From the NCBI GenBank assembly GCA_036873135.1, contig JAPTYO010000015.1:13123683-13187682 (forward strand): a stretch of 64,000 nt of DNA, given 5' to 3'. Source of the DNA: Clarkia xantiana subsp. parviflora (Eukaryota; Streptophyta; Magnoliopsida; Myrtales; Onagraceae). The position numbers and the translations under genes are program-made. This document shows positions 55,111 through 64,000 of the stretch, in pieces. Numbering within the stretch: the first letter of the stretch is position 1; the number at the start of each line of letters is the position of its first letter. A model generated the notes under the pieces. That model ran no database searches. It was not told where the DNA came from and worked only from the letters and a program-made list of their open reading frames with translations.

Positions 55111-57344
55111 CTAACTCTTCAAGAGGAAAATCGGGGGCAAGAATACTAACTCTCCGAATAAAGTCCTCAGAAAATTCTGCATCAGCGCATTAGAATCCAC
55201 CTTCACGGCAGCATGAAAGGCAGGAGTGCTCGGATACTTTGCGAGTCCCTCCTCCATGCCCTCCTGTCGCGCACGCTCAATGGAAGCCTCCAGAGTTAAG
55301 ACAAAAGCTGTGTGATCATCAGCTGCCTTCTCCTTGAGGGCAAGATTCTCAGATTCAAGTTCCTCAGCTCGAACCTTGTTGGCAGTAGCACTAGCTTCCA
55401 AGTCGGCAACCTTGGCGTTAAAAACTCGCGTTTTCTCTTTGGCCTGAAGAAGTTCACGACAGACCACATCGCACTTGTCAACAGCTGCCTTCTTCTCGTC
55501 CGTGAGTTCAATCACAAACGAGGAGAGGTTCACAATGTCAGCAACGACCTAAGTATAATACAACAAACAACAAGGAGCAAGTTATAACAACAAAGTGTAT
55601 ACATACACAAGTCATAAAGGAAACAAACATTGTCACCTACCGGTGCAAACCGCGTCATTGCACCCTCAGCATAAGCATGCGCACTCTCCGAATCAGATGG
55701 GCGAACTCTTTGATCACCTAGAGGAACAGATATCTGCAACACTCGCACTCCCACCTCAAGAGTACTAAGTTTAGACTCCCTGGGAAACCGAGAGCCGCCA
55801 ACAGCAAATGGCGCCCACTCATTGCCAACAACGTCACCGTCAAGGGGATGAACCAAGTCTGCGCGTCCAAGCGCGAGGAGAGCTGCAAAACACATGGACA
55901 TAAAGATATATAAACAGCAATTAAAGAAATACAGGTTTAGCAAAGGATTGAAATACAAGTATCATACCTCTGTGAGGAGTGCCCTCCTCAATGGGCTGCT
56001 CCCTCAAGCGGGGGGCAGAAGACGCTGGCACACGACTATCTACTCCTTTCCCTTAGTCACTGGAAGGAGTCTGGGACGTCATGCCAGCCTTGGAATGCTT
56101 GGGATCACTCGAGGGACGCGTCCCAGCGTCGGACCTCTTGGACAATGGATGAGCAGATGAGCCGGAAACACGAACAACGCGCTCAGTCACAAGTGTTGAG
56201 CGGCCCGTAAGCAGTGTCAAATCAAGAACAACAACAATTGATAATAATAAAGAAAAGAAGTTTTAGAAAAGTATCTTACTCATCAAACCTTTCCCTCGAC
56301 CGGGTGGTGAGACCTTAGGAGTCGCAGAGACAGGGATGGAAGCAACACGGCCGGAAGGCAGAGCAATAGGTGCAAAACATGTCTGCAAGGAGGAGCGTTT
56401 TCCATCAAACCAATCTACATCACAACATAATAAGAGTTATAAAGGTCTATAAGCATACCAAAGGCTCCTCAGAGCGAACTATCTGAATCCCCGCATCGAG
56501 TAGCTCCCGATCAGAAACGCGAGTTAAAGCCTCATAGGAGCGTGCCTTGTGACAACCATATATCTGCTTCATGACTCTCTTGTCAGCCGAAGAGAACTCG
56601 GAGAACAAGGGAGGAGGATTAGTCTCCGTGTTATGCACCGTCTCCCAAGTGGTACCGACGTCATCAATAAAAAAGTAGTGGTGTCGCCAATGACTACTCG
56701 AACGATCGACAACTGTGACAAATTGGACGTTGCGATTCCATTCCACATCCCCTAGCTCGAGTGTAGAAAATCCCTTCCCTTTCAAGGAAGGCCAACGAGT
56801 CGCAACAGATGACAACCCCGACGAATCTTAACGACGGAGTTGATAGAAACAACGAAAGATAAGGGAGGAGTAACGCCACGACTGCTGGTGACACAGCACT
56901 AAAAAAAGTCCATATTCGGATCGCGTCAGGCGTAAGATCAAGTGGCGAAATCTGATAATAGCGACAGAGATCGATCAAATCCGAACTGTAAGGGAAACGC
57001 AAGACCTCCCGAATCTGGCTCAAGTATATGGCAGAAAATTCTGATGGAGGCACTATAGGAGAATACAGCTTGGACGTTGGAAGCACATCATAAGGATAGA
57101 AGACCTCTGTGAACGGACAAAGTCCCGACACGTTTACATTGAGCTCGTACAAACTCCGATCCAGCCGGTTAACCCGGAAATATTGTGCCATCTCAACTTT
57201 CTCAAAACTGGTCCCGGGCTCAGGACAATGATCAGAACTCGCTTCTGCCTCATACTCAGACACTGGAATGTAGTCTGACTCGGGCTCTGAACTAGTGTCT
57301 ATACATAAATAAATTCCAGGGACAGGTATCGAGAACTTGCTCAT
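55111..57344 (-). pseudogene. Gypsy-E antisense ORF (multi-exon; Transposase_28-like domain plus coiled coil)
   Basis: Opposite strand to gag. Exon 1 runs from ATG 57344 (MSKFSI) to 56459 before a GTATGC donor. It has an acidic stretch, then PSEFSAIYLSQIREVLRFPY and LCRYYQISPLDLTPDAIRIW, resembling the plant putative gypsy-type transposon domain (Transposase_28), then WNRNVQFVTVVD...HHYFFIDD. A frame change in a T-run near 56905 and a stop near 56826 break it. Further exon-like blocks are about 56414-56283, 56215-55968 (GTATGA donor) and 55882-55641 (TTTGCAG acceptor, GTAGGT donor). The last, 55548-55111 (ATACTTAG acceptor), encodes a coiled coil (ELTDEKKAAVDKC, NKVRAEELESENLALKEKAA). Phases of the last two exons match. 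Exon limits in the middle are inferred. The cellular function is unknown. Confidence 0.8.
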
Positions 57345-59226
57345 CTTCGCAAAATTGACCAAGTCCAAAAGTGTACTCAAGAAGACACGTTGTGCTAAAT
57401 CGACCTACAAGTATGAACAACAACTTACTCAGCGCGTGAGTAAACGACAATCACCTATACCGACACTTCGCAACAAACACTCCCTATATGGGAACAACTA
57501 TACATCTACAGACTTTTTAGTCTCTATATACTACATAGTGAACATCCCTTAAATGGGGAAATCCTATGGCAATACGGGCCTCGTCCCAACATCTACATGA
57601 TTTACTTGGTCGTCACGACCCTACACCTCTATGGGACTACACGCGCCTATATGTCCATACACGCTCATGCGTAACTATGTGCCTTTGATCAAGGTAATAA
57701 GTGCAAATGTGATTAAAGCACTAACATATATACTTGCATATGTCATTTGATTAGTGCAGGATTACAAACATACGACGACATGTTCGCGACATGAACCAAA
57801 AAGTTTAAGTACTTATATTACGACATGCTGCCATGCTACCATATATGTACGCATAAGGTACACGTGCGCAAAATCCGTACGTAAGAAGCTCGCACACGCG
57901 AACACTCAACATCATGTCATCGACAATTATCATTATCAAGCATGCATGTCTACACGATGTATGTCGCGGAGTATCATGTCATCAACAATTATCATTATCA
58001 AATATGCATGTCTACACTATGTATGTCATGGAGTATCATGTCATCAACAACTATCATCATCAAGCATGTATATCTTCATCATGTATGTCATGGGGTATCA
58101 TGTCATCAATGACTATCATCATTAAGCGTGCATTCCTATACTACGTACGTCATGGAGTACTACGTCGTCGACAACTACTACATATGAAGGAAGTAACTCT
58201 CTTTATATCATGTTTATATATATTCAACACTTAGCCAAATTTGGCCGATTTTGGTAAACTAACATGGTGTAGGCATTTTATCAAACACTTGATGGGCATA
58301 CTTACACAAGCATTCTCAAGATCCAATTTGGTTCAAACTGAATTTAATCAAGAGGGCTAAAGGCTAAGACAAACCTGGAAATGGACTTACCCTCGCCAGC
58401 CTCACGCGCCGACGTGAAAAATGTCACCGTCCGCCCAGAAACAGCCACGCGCCGCTGTAGTTCGCCATGGGCCGCCGCTAGTCCCCGGAGCTCCTGGCTG
58501 CACAACCATCGTCTGCTACTGCTCCCGTCGGTGAATGGTGATGTTTAGGTGGTTGATCGAATTAACGTCGGGTCCAAGAAAAGCTTTGGGGTCCTAAGTG
58601 TCTTACTCCTTGATAAATAAAGGAGATCACTATTGTGACTAAGTGTGGATGTTAAGCTAGAAGATGCTTTTCTCTAATACCCTAGTGGTATTTATACATA
58701 TGGGTAACTATTACCTCCTCCGTATTTTCGCTAAGTCCTTAATTGCATACTCTAAGTTTTACTCGTACTTACCTGTACATTAACTCATTTGCACGTACAC
58801 GTGTCCGTCCAAGAATTATTACATGTCCATGATTTTCATATGATCACGTCATTGATTAAATTCATGTTTCATATTTATGTCATGACATGATTAATTTCAT
58901 GGTTGTATCAGCATATCATTACATCTTGCATGATTAATTACTTACACGTGTACGGAATGTCTACGTACATGTCAGCACCCATGTCGATGTCACATGTGTT
59001 TACAACTATTTACATATGTTTATCATATATGTACATGTGCTGCACTAACCTTATCAGCAGATAAATACTCACTCAAAAATTTAAAAAGATAGGCGATTTT
59101 AAGGCCTGCGTGCCCGAATGTCAGTAAGACAATCCCCGAGGTCAGTGCCTAACCTAAATTGGGCATTTATCCGATTTTAAAATAAAGTCAAGCAAGGTTC
59201 AAGTCATTACTTGACTCAGGGGAAAA
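57345..59226. other. Gypsy-E 3' non-coding region
   Basis: A candidate acceptor ACTTGTAG|GTCG near 57405 (minus strand) suggests an upstream non-coding exon of the antisense ORF. At about 57905-58180 four imperfect copies (about 63-bp period) of ATCATGTCATC(A/G)A(C/T)(A/G)A(A/T)TATCAT are tandemly arranged. A GC-rich patch at about 58400-58520 has a counterpart in Gypsy-C. No gene was found. Confidence 0.55.
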
Positions 59227-59820
59227 TGATGGATATATGCCCAATTCGGGTTCGTATTTATAATTTGGACCTCGCAAACACGTCAAACCCACGAAGACGG
59301 CTCGAAATACTATACCCGCGAGTCAAAACGGTCCGAACGGGTAATACGCGCGTTCGGACCGGACTCAGTCTAAAACAATCCGGACGGTCTGGATTGCCGC
59401 CCTCGACACACGTACCTTTACCGACATATTTTTACACAAATTCTGAGTTTTCCGATAGCCAACCTTACTCAATCCCGACTCTGGTTCACAATTTTATATT
59501 AAACCTGAGGCGAACCACAAAAAATCGGGCTTCGCTTCAAGAGCTCTATATATAGGAATCTTGGCCACCCATTTCATTTTAACCCGTTTTAGGATTGGCT
59601 TAGGAGTTCTGACTTCTCTCTAGCTTTATTTCTCTAGATCCTTATTTAGGCATCGGAGAGGGTTCAACCAGCACCACCCCACTCTTCGACTGCTGGTTAC
59701 TGCATTGTGTGCAGTTTGGAAAGGACGCGCGGAATCGAAGGCGTGGACTTGAAGAACTTTGCACGATCCAGATCACACACATTCGACAACCCGTACTCTC
59801 GCACGGGGCAGGTCGAAACA
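59227..59820 (+). repeat. Gypsy-E 3' LTR
   Basis: 594 bp; TATATATA at 59547-59554; ends GGTCGAAACA followed by TSD CAAGC (59821-59825). Confidence 0.95.
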
Positions 59821-59825
59821 CAAGC

Positions 59826-61008
59826 CTCGATTTAGAGCTGCACTAATGGATGTTAAGACCGCATTCCTCCACGAAAACCTGAAGGAAGATATCTGAATGG
59901 AGCAACAAGAGGGTTTCATTACTCCTGCTAACGAACATAAAGTTTGTAAACTAAAAAGATCCATTTACGGTCTCAAACAAACGTTTCGGCAATGGTACCG
60001 CAGGTTCCACGAGAAAATTGTTGGAAATGGATTCGTGAATCTCCACGAAGATCCATGCGTGTATACGAAGACCTCCGGGTCTAAGTATGTCATCTTAACT
60101 TTATACGTGGATGACATACTCATTGCCGCGAACGATGTGAGTTTTTATGCATGTATCAAAGTTCTGGTTGGTATCTGTATTTTAGATGAAAGACATGGGA
60201 GAGGCTACGTACATCTTGGGCATTAAAATTGCTAGAGATCGTGCTATCCGGAGGTTATGTCTATCTCAGGAAGCCTACATCAACAAACTGTTGAAAAGGT
60301 TTATATTAGAGGATGCCAAACCCGTGGAAACGCCAGTAGTACTCGGGTGCGCGTTGTCAAAGGATGACAGCCCGAAGAACCAGCAAGAGAGTGAACAGAT
60401 GAGGAGTGCGGAGTATTTAAGCATGGTTAGGAGTCTCATGTACGCCATGCTTTGTACTTGGGCGGACATCTTTTACGTTGTGGGCCTAGTAGCAAGATTC
60501 CAATCAGACCTTGGCTATCAACATTTAAAAGTTGTAAAGCGGATCATACGATATCTGAAAGGTACTGTCGACTACGTACTATGCTATGAGGGCAGGAAGT
60601 TAGAATTGACCGGATTCAGTGATGCCGACCATGGTGGCGATCCAGACGATCGTAAGTCAACCACAGGAGGAGTGTTTCTCATTGCTGATGCCGCCATTTT
60701 ATGGACGAGCAAGAAGCAATACTGTCTCGCGCTGTCTACGATGGAATCAGAATTCGTTTCTCTCTCCTAAAATGCACAGGAAGCGGTCTGACTAAAAAGG
60801 CCTCTTACTGCGATGCTTGATGGCATTGTCGGAAGTAAATCTGTGAAGGTGTTCTCTGACAGTCAAGCAGCGATTGCGGCCTTAAAGAATCTGAAGTACC
60901 ATAGTAGGACTAAGCACATTGATGTGAAATATAATTATGCTAAATCTATGGTAGAAGATAATATAATCACTTAGGAATACTTTCCCACTGATGATATTGT
61001 GGCAGACC
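59826..61008 (+). pseudogene. Copia-F reverse transcriptase-RNase H, right part
   Basis: Resumes the reverse transcriptase after Gypsy-E: MDVKTAFLHENLKEDI (with a stop before it), GFITPANEHKVCKL, SIYGLKQTFRQWYRRF and the catalytic LYVDDILIAAND (about 60101-60136, both Asp present). One shift near 60180 leads to MKDMGEATYILGIKIARD. RNase H follows: GFSDADHGGDPDDRKSTTGG, KKQYCLALSTMESEFVSLS then a stop, VKVFSDSQAAIAALKN and RTKHIDVKYNYAKSM. It is truncated at ...VAD where the conserved PLTKPL should follow, by the Copia-G insertion at 61009. Several stops make it non-functional. Confidence 0.93.
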
Positions 61009-61609
61009 TGTTAGCATATGGTGACGTGGCGCCGTAATTGGTAGCCCGTTAATATATGTGGTTACCTAAGATAATTAGGTAAATGTCACATTAGGGCTAA
61101 TTAGGCCAAACCCAATTCCCATGTGACATGGGAGGCCCAAATTTAGGCCTCCCCCACCACATGATAAGTCGGCCGAAACCCTAATAGTAGGGAGGAGGAT
61201 TTTCTCCTCCTCCCACTATATAAGGAGGTCTTGGGGTCACCTCCAAAACACATCTTGATCACAACTCCTCCTAAGTTGTGATTTGAAAGAAATCCCTTTC
61301 TCTCTATAGTGAGTTTCGGCCGGCCCCATAAACACCACTATTGGTGTGCCAAATTGCTTCCGAGCATTCAGTCCGAGGTTCTGTCCCCGTTGAAGAATCT
61401 ATCAGAGGATTTTCTGCGGAGCTTATACCGCGTAGGACTTCTTCTCACGAAGAACTTGTACGGGTTCTGACCGGAGGATCAGAACTCCCTCCACAACGTT
61501 CTTGGGCAGGAAAGCTATTGAGGTATGTGTACATTATTCCGCTGCATAATTAGCTTACTTACAAGTACACGTTTATCATTCCGTAGTATTACGTCCCCGT
61601 AATCCAGCA
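61009..61609 (+). repeat. Copia-G 5' LTR
   Basis: 601 bp; begins TGTTAGCATATGG, ends GTAATCCAGCA; TATATAA at 61217-61223. Confidence 0.92.
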
Positions 61610-61610
61610 G

Positions 61611-61623
61611 TGGTATCAGAGCC
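61611..61623 (+). other. Primer-binding site (tRNA-iMet) of Copia-G
   Basis: TGGTATCAGAGCC one base after the LTR. Confidence 0.95.
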
Positions 61624-62241
61624 AGGTTTTAGGAGTTCTTGAAATTTTGATAAACTGATGTTCTTGGAAATTTTATAAAAACCGAAATTTTTAGGATGAA
61701 CACCATGAATAATTCGAAATCTTTAAACAAATTTCATATGTTTGATCTTTAAAAACATAAATTTTTTGGAATTTACATGTTTTTATAGATCAAAACCGAA
61801 AATTCATGTTTAAATTTGAGTTTGATGCTCATGATCTTCAAAAACACGATAAGTTTTTATCAAGAACAATATTTGGATTGATGATCATAGTAGTGTTTGA
61901 TCTTAAAATTTGACAATTTTTCTAATTTTTGGTGTTATGGCCGAAACCCTAAGTGAGTTATTAGGTAAAATTTTTAATTTCTTGGGGGTGCAAGTAAGTA
62001 AAATTCGGCCGGCCTAGCATGGTGGATATATTTGTTACCATATTTTAATTTTATTAAAAGGAGACAATATATCTATAAAATGAAAAGATAAGGAAAGATT
62101 CACATTATATACTAAAATATATAAACTATCAATATATTTAGCTAAAATATAGGGATAAAGATATATTGATAGGATTTAGTTACTTAAAAGGATTAAGAAA
62201 AATATTGTCAACATATATTTTAATCCCTAAAGATATATTTG

Positions 62242-62328
<87 letters not shown>

Positions 62329-63629
62329 GTCGAAATTATATATATGTGCAATATTGGAAATTATTTTAAATAAATAATATTTCTTGGTGGCTAAGTTAAG
62401 TTTTTAGTGGATTTTAAAACCCTACTTAGCCCACAAGATATATTTCGGCCGAACCCTATGGGTTTATTGAGCCGGACCATTTTGCAAAACCGGAACGGGT
62501 TAAACCAATCCGGGTTTTTCTTAATCAGGTCGGACCAAAGTAACTAAGTGAATCTAAACTGAACCGTTTTTGAGTGATGAACCAAACCACAATCTTATTT
62601 TATTGAACCGTTTCGAAACTGGATTTTTAAAATCGGACCGACTCAGACCGGATTTTAAATTGGACCGAACAAAATTTTAAAAAAATTTGGAAATTTTAAA
62701 TGTTCAATAAAATAGGATGTCAAATTTTAAATCCAAAATGTTTTCGAACTTTAAAAGTTAACCTAGACAGTGCTCTTAGGGTTTACGTTTTAACACGTTT
62801 TCGGATAAAACCTTAATACCTGGTTACGATTACGGGGATGAATCTCGGATATGCATGTTTTTGGGACTGGATTAAATTAGTAGGCTGAATTGCAATTGTT
62901 TACTTTATGCAACATATATTAGAACTGTCGTCTTGACTTAGTCAAGCTAGCTGGATAATCAATTGCGAGCATTGAGCTCTGAGATTTAAATATTGTATGC
63001 ACAATAGGATAGACATGCTATGCTGATTGAAAATGCCTAGAATCCATGTCTAGAAATATCGCATAATTGATTGTAAGCATGAATTGCAAGTCAGCCCCTA
63101 CTATTTTCAAAACTGAAATACCAGTCGCAATTATGCATGATGTATGCGGAAGTTGCATGTTTTGACACGTATGCTAGAATGTTCATGAATGAAAGCATTT
63201 GGTAATTTACTTTAAGTAGAATTATGTATGCCAAGGAACATTAGACGCATGACGCGTAAGCATGTTATATTGGTTTGTTCGATGTTTATGGCATGATATA
63301 GTATTATGCATGCGTAAATTATCAGATAAATTTACAAAATCAAAAAATGCCATGGGAAAGCCAAGATCGGGTTGTTTGAAAATTCCCGTTCCGGTAATTT
63401 GCAAAATAATAACCGTTTTCAAAAGATTGATCTATTGGATTGAAGACGACAATGGTGTGAACTCTTTCACAACACCCCCTTCCCTCGGTTTACTGGCGGT
63501 TGGTTTGGTTTAGTGACTGAAGGATCACTATTCGTCGTATTCCAACTTAATAGATAATCTGATGTTTGCAATTCTGTCAAAATGTTATTGTCTCCCTAAA
63601 TTTGCATGATTATAATTGTAATAGTTCTA
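61624..63629 (+). other. Copia-G long untranslated leader
   Basis: About 2 kb without a gene and collinear with the other two family members. It has a compound (TA)n(TG)n microsatellite at 62248-62328 and a CCGGA-rich stretch at 62470-62680. The conserved tail contains CCATGGGAAAGCCAAGATCGGG-like sequence (about 63350) and GAAGACGACAATGGTGTGAA just before gag. Confidence 0.75.
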
Positions 63630-64000
63630 ATGGCTAGATCGGTACGCTTTTATAAACCATTCAATCTGGATGGTATGGATTACGAAGCGTGGAGTGAGAT
63701 GGTAAGAGAACGTCTTATAGCATGCAATACACACGGCTGTATAATGACTATAAGAGAGAAAATGTTGGTACCGCCGGACCACAACCTAGTTCCCAGAATA
63801 GGGAACATAGGCTTGGGAGATAAGAAAGCTTGCAAGGTGATATTGGCATCCTTGGATAAAGAGGTTGAAGAGGACTTCACGCTCAATTATTCTGCTGTTC
63901 AGCTTTGGGCTACCCTTAAACTCCGTTTTGGTAGTGGAAAGGCAGCCGAAGCAAGAAATGTAATAATGGAGTATGCGATCCAATTGGAGAAAGATAATCA
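63630..64000 (+). CDS. Copia-G gag, N-terminal part (open to window end)
   Basis: ATG at 63630 opens 123 codons with no stop to the window edge: MARSVRFYKPFNLDGMDYEA followed by WSEMVRERLI. Later landmarks are GDKKACKVILASLDKEVEE, then QLWATLKLRFGSGKAAEARN, the helical gag core of plant Copia elements (Trp near residue 21, then a W..L...F motif). It is the only undisrupted retroelement gene seen and shows what the decayed gags of Copia-3 and Copia-F looked like. It would form the virus-like particle in the cytoplasm. Whether the rest of the element is intact cannot be seen. Confidence 0.85.
   Translation, partial: MARSVRFYKPFNLDGMDYEAWSEMVRERLIACNTHGCIMTIREKMLVPPDHNLVPRIGNIGLGDKKACKVILASLDKEVEEDFTLNYSAVQLWATLKLRFGSGKAAEARNVIMEYAIQLEKDN

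Larger units (their letters stand above)
49156..59820 (+). mobile_element. Gypsy-E: large gag-protease-only Gypsy element with a multi-exon antisense ORF
   Basis: 10,665 bp. LTRs 49156-49724 and 59227-59820 begin TGATGGATATATGC and end GGTCGAAACA. TSD CAAGC is at 49151-49155 and 59821-59825. The primer site TTTGACGCCGTTCGCGAGA at 49725-49743 is a variant of the TGGCGCC type. Order: gag, protease, a second gag-like fragment, three tandem-repeat arrays, antisense ORF, 3' region, LTR. No reverse transcriptase, RNase H or integrase is seen. A PPT-like CAGGGGAAAA precedes the 3' LTR. Confidence 0.92.
43912..61008 (+). mobile_element. Copia-F: Copia element split by Gypsy-E and cut by Copia-G
   Basis: The 5' LTR is 43912-44511 (TGTTAGCATACGG ... 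GTAATCCAACA) and the primer site TGGTATCAGAGCC is at 44513-44525. Leader, gag and the start of reverse transcriptase run to 49155. After Gypsy-E (49156-59820 plus TSD) the reverse transcriptase and RNase H resume at 59826. The sequence stops at 61008 inside RNase H, where Copia-G begins. The family is the same as Copia-3 and Copia-G. The remaining 3' end and right TSD lie beyond the window. Many stops and shifts show an inactive copy. Confidence 0.92.
61009..64000 (+). mobile_element. Copia-G: 5' part of a Copia element, runs off the window
   Basis: 5' LTR 61009-61609, tRNA-iMet primer site 61611-61623, leader of about 2 kb and an open gag from 63630. Same family as Copia-3 and Copia-F. It sits in the RNase H of Copia-F, with AGACC (61004-61008) as the putative left TSD. 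It is judged a new element and not the 3' LTR of Copia-F because a primer site, leader and gag follow, and because the pol end and long 3' region are missing before it. Confidence 0.9.

Noticed and set aside
61009..61609. Reading this LTR as the 3' LTR of Copia-F
   Set aside because: It is followed by a primer site, leader and gag. The end of RNase H and the about 1.1-kb 3' region seen in Copia-3 are missing before it.

Overview
The window is nuclear DNA of a flowering plant, probably a eudicot. It is AT-rich with split genes, and it carries a tau-class glutathione S-transferase, plant Copia and Gypsy LTR retrotransposons primed by tRNA-iMet or TGGCGCC-type primer sites, a TRIM, a SINE-like repeat and MITEs. 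Nothing bacterial, organellar or rRNA/tRNA-coding was seen.

Left 12.9 kb (gene-bearing part). One intact host gene is present: a two-exon tau GST (1964-3832, +) with a TATA box, placed downstream of tandem repeats and a GC-rich chain of hairpins (1217-1510). Next comes a decayed minus-strand cluster: an APETALA2-like pseudogene (6500-7245), remnants of an XCT/XAP5-family gene (8095-8962) and an exon-like GC-rich block (9153-9302). A TRIM-like mini-retrotransposon (10094-11355) and a tRNA-related SINE-like repeat (about 12010-12165) follow.

12.8-31.9 kb (nested Copia elements). A Copia gag fragment on the minus strand was split by Copia-1 (12951-31798, TSD ATTGG). Copia-1 was then hit in its left LTR by Copia-2 (13229-16269, TSD CATCC) and in its gag by Copia-3 (18826-27330, TSD GGTGTG). 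Removing the insertions rejoins both LTR and gag exactly and leaves Copia-1 at about 7.29 kb.

31.9-41.8 kb (nested Gypsy elements). The 3' part of Gypsy-C (antisense ORF, 3' region and 3' LTR) is split by a complete gag-protease-only element, Gypsy-D (33902-40907). Gypsy-D carries a 14-copy, about 81-bp tandem array and a spliced antisense ORF with its own TATA box.

41.8-43.9 kb. A Mutator-like foldback element (41849-42820, 9-bp TSD) lies directly against a palindromic MITE (42830-43010).

43.9-64 kb. Copia-F (43912 onward, same family as Copia-3) is split inside its reverse transcriptase by Gypsy-E (49156-59820, TSD CAAGC). It is then cut in RNase H by Copia-G (61009 to the window end), which has an open gag running off the edge.

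The most interesting signals are: (1) the multi-exon antisense ORFs in three Gypsy copies that keep gag and protease but lack reverse transcriptase and integrase; (2) an identical-geometry hairpin that sequesters the polypurine tract in two Copia families with different LTRs; (3) the higher-order tandem array in Gypsy-D, whose unit is itself an inverted repeat; (4) the AP2/XCT pseudogene cluster. All retroelement genes except the gag of Copia-G carry frameshifts, stops or deletions.
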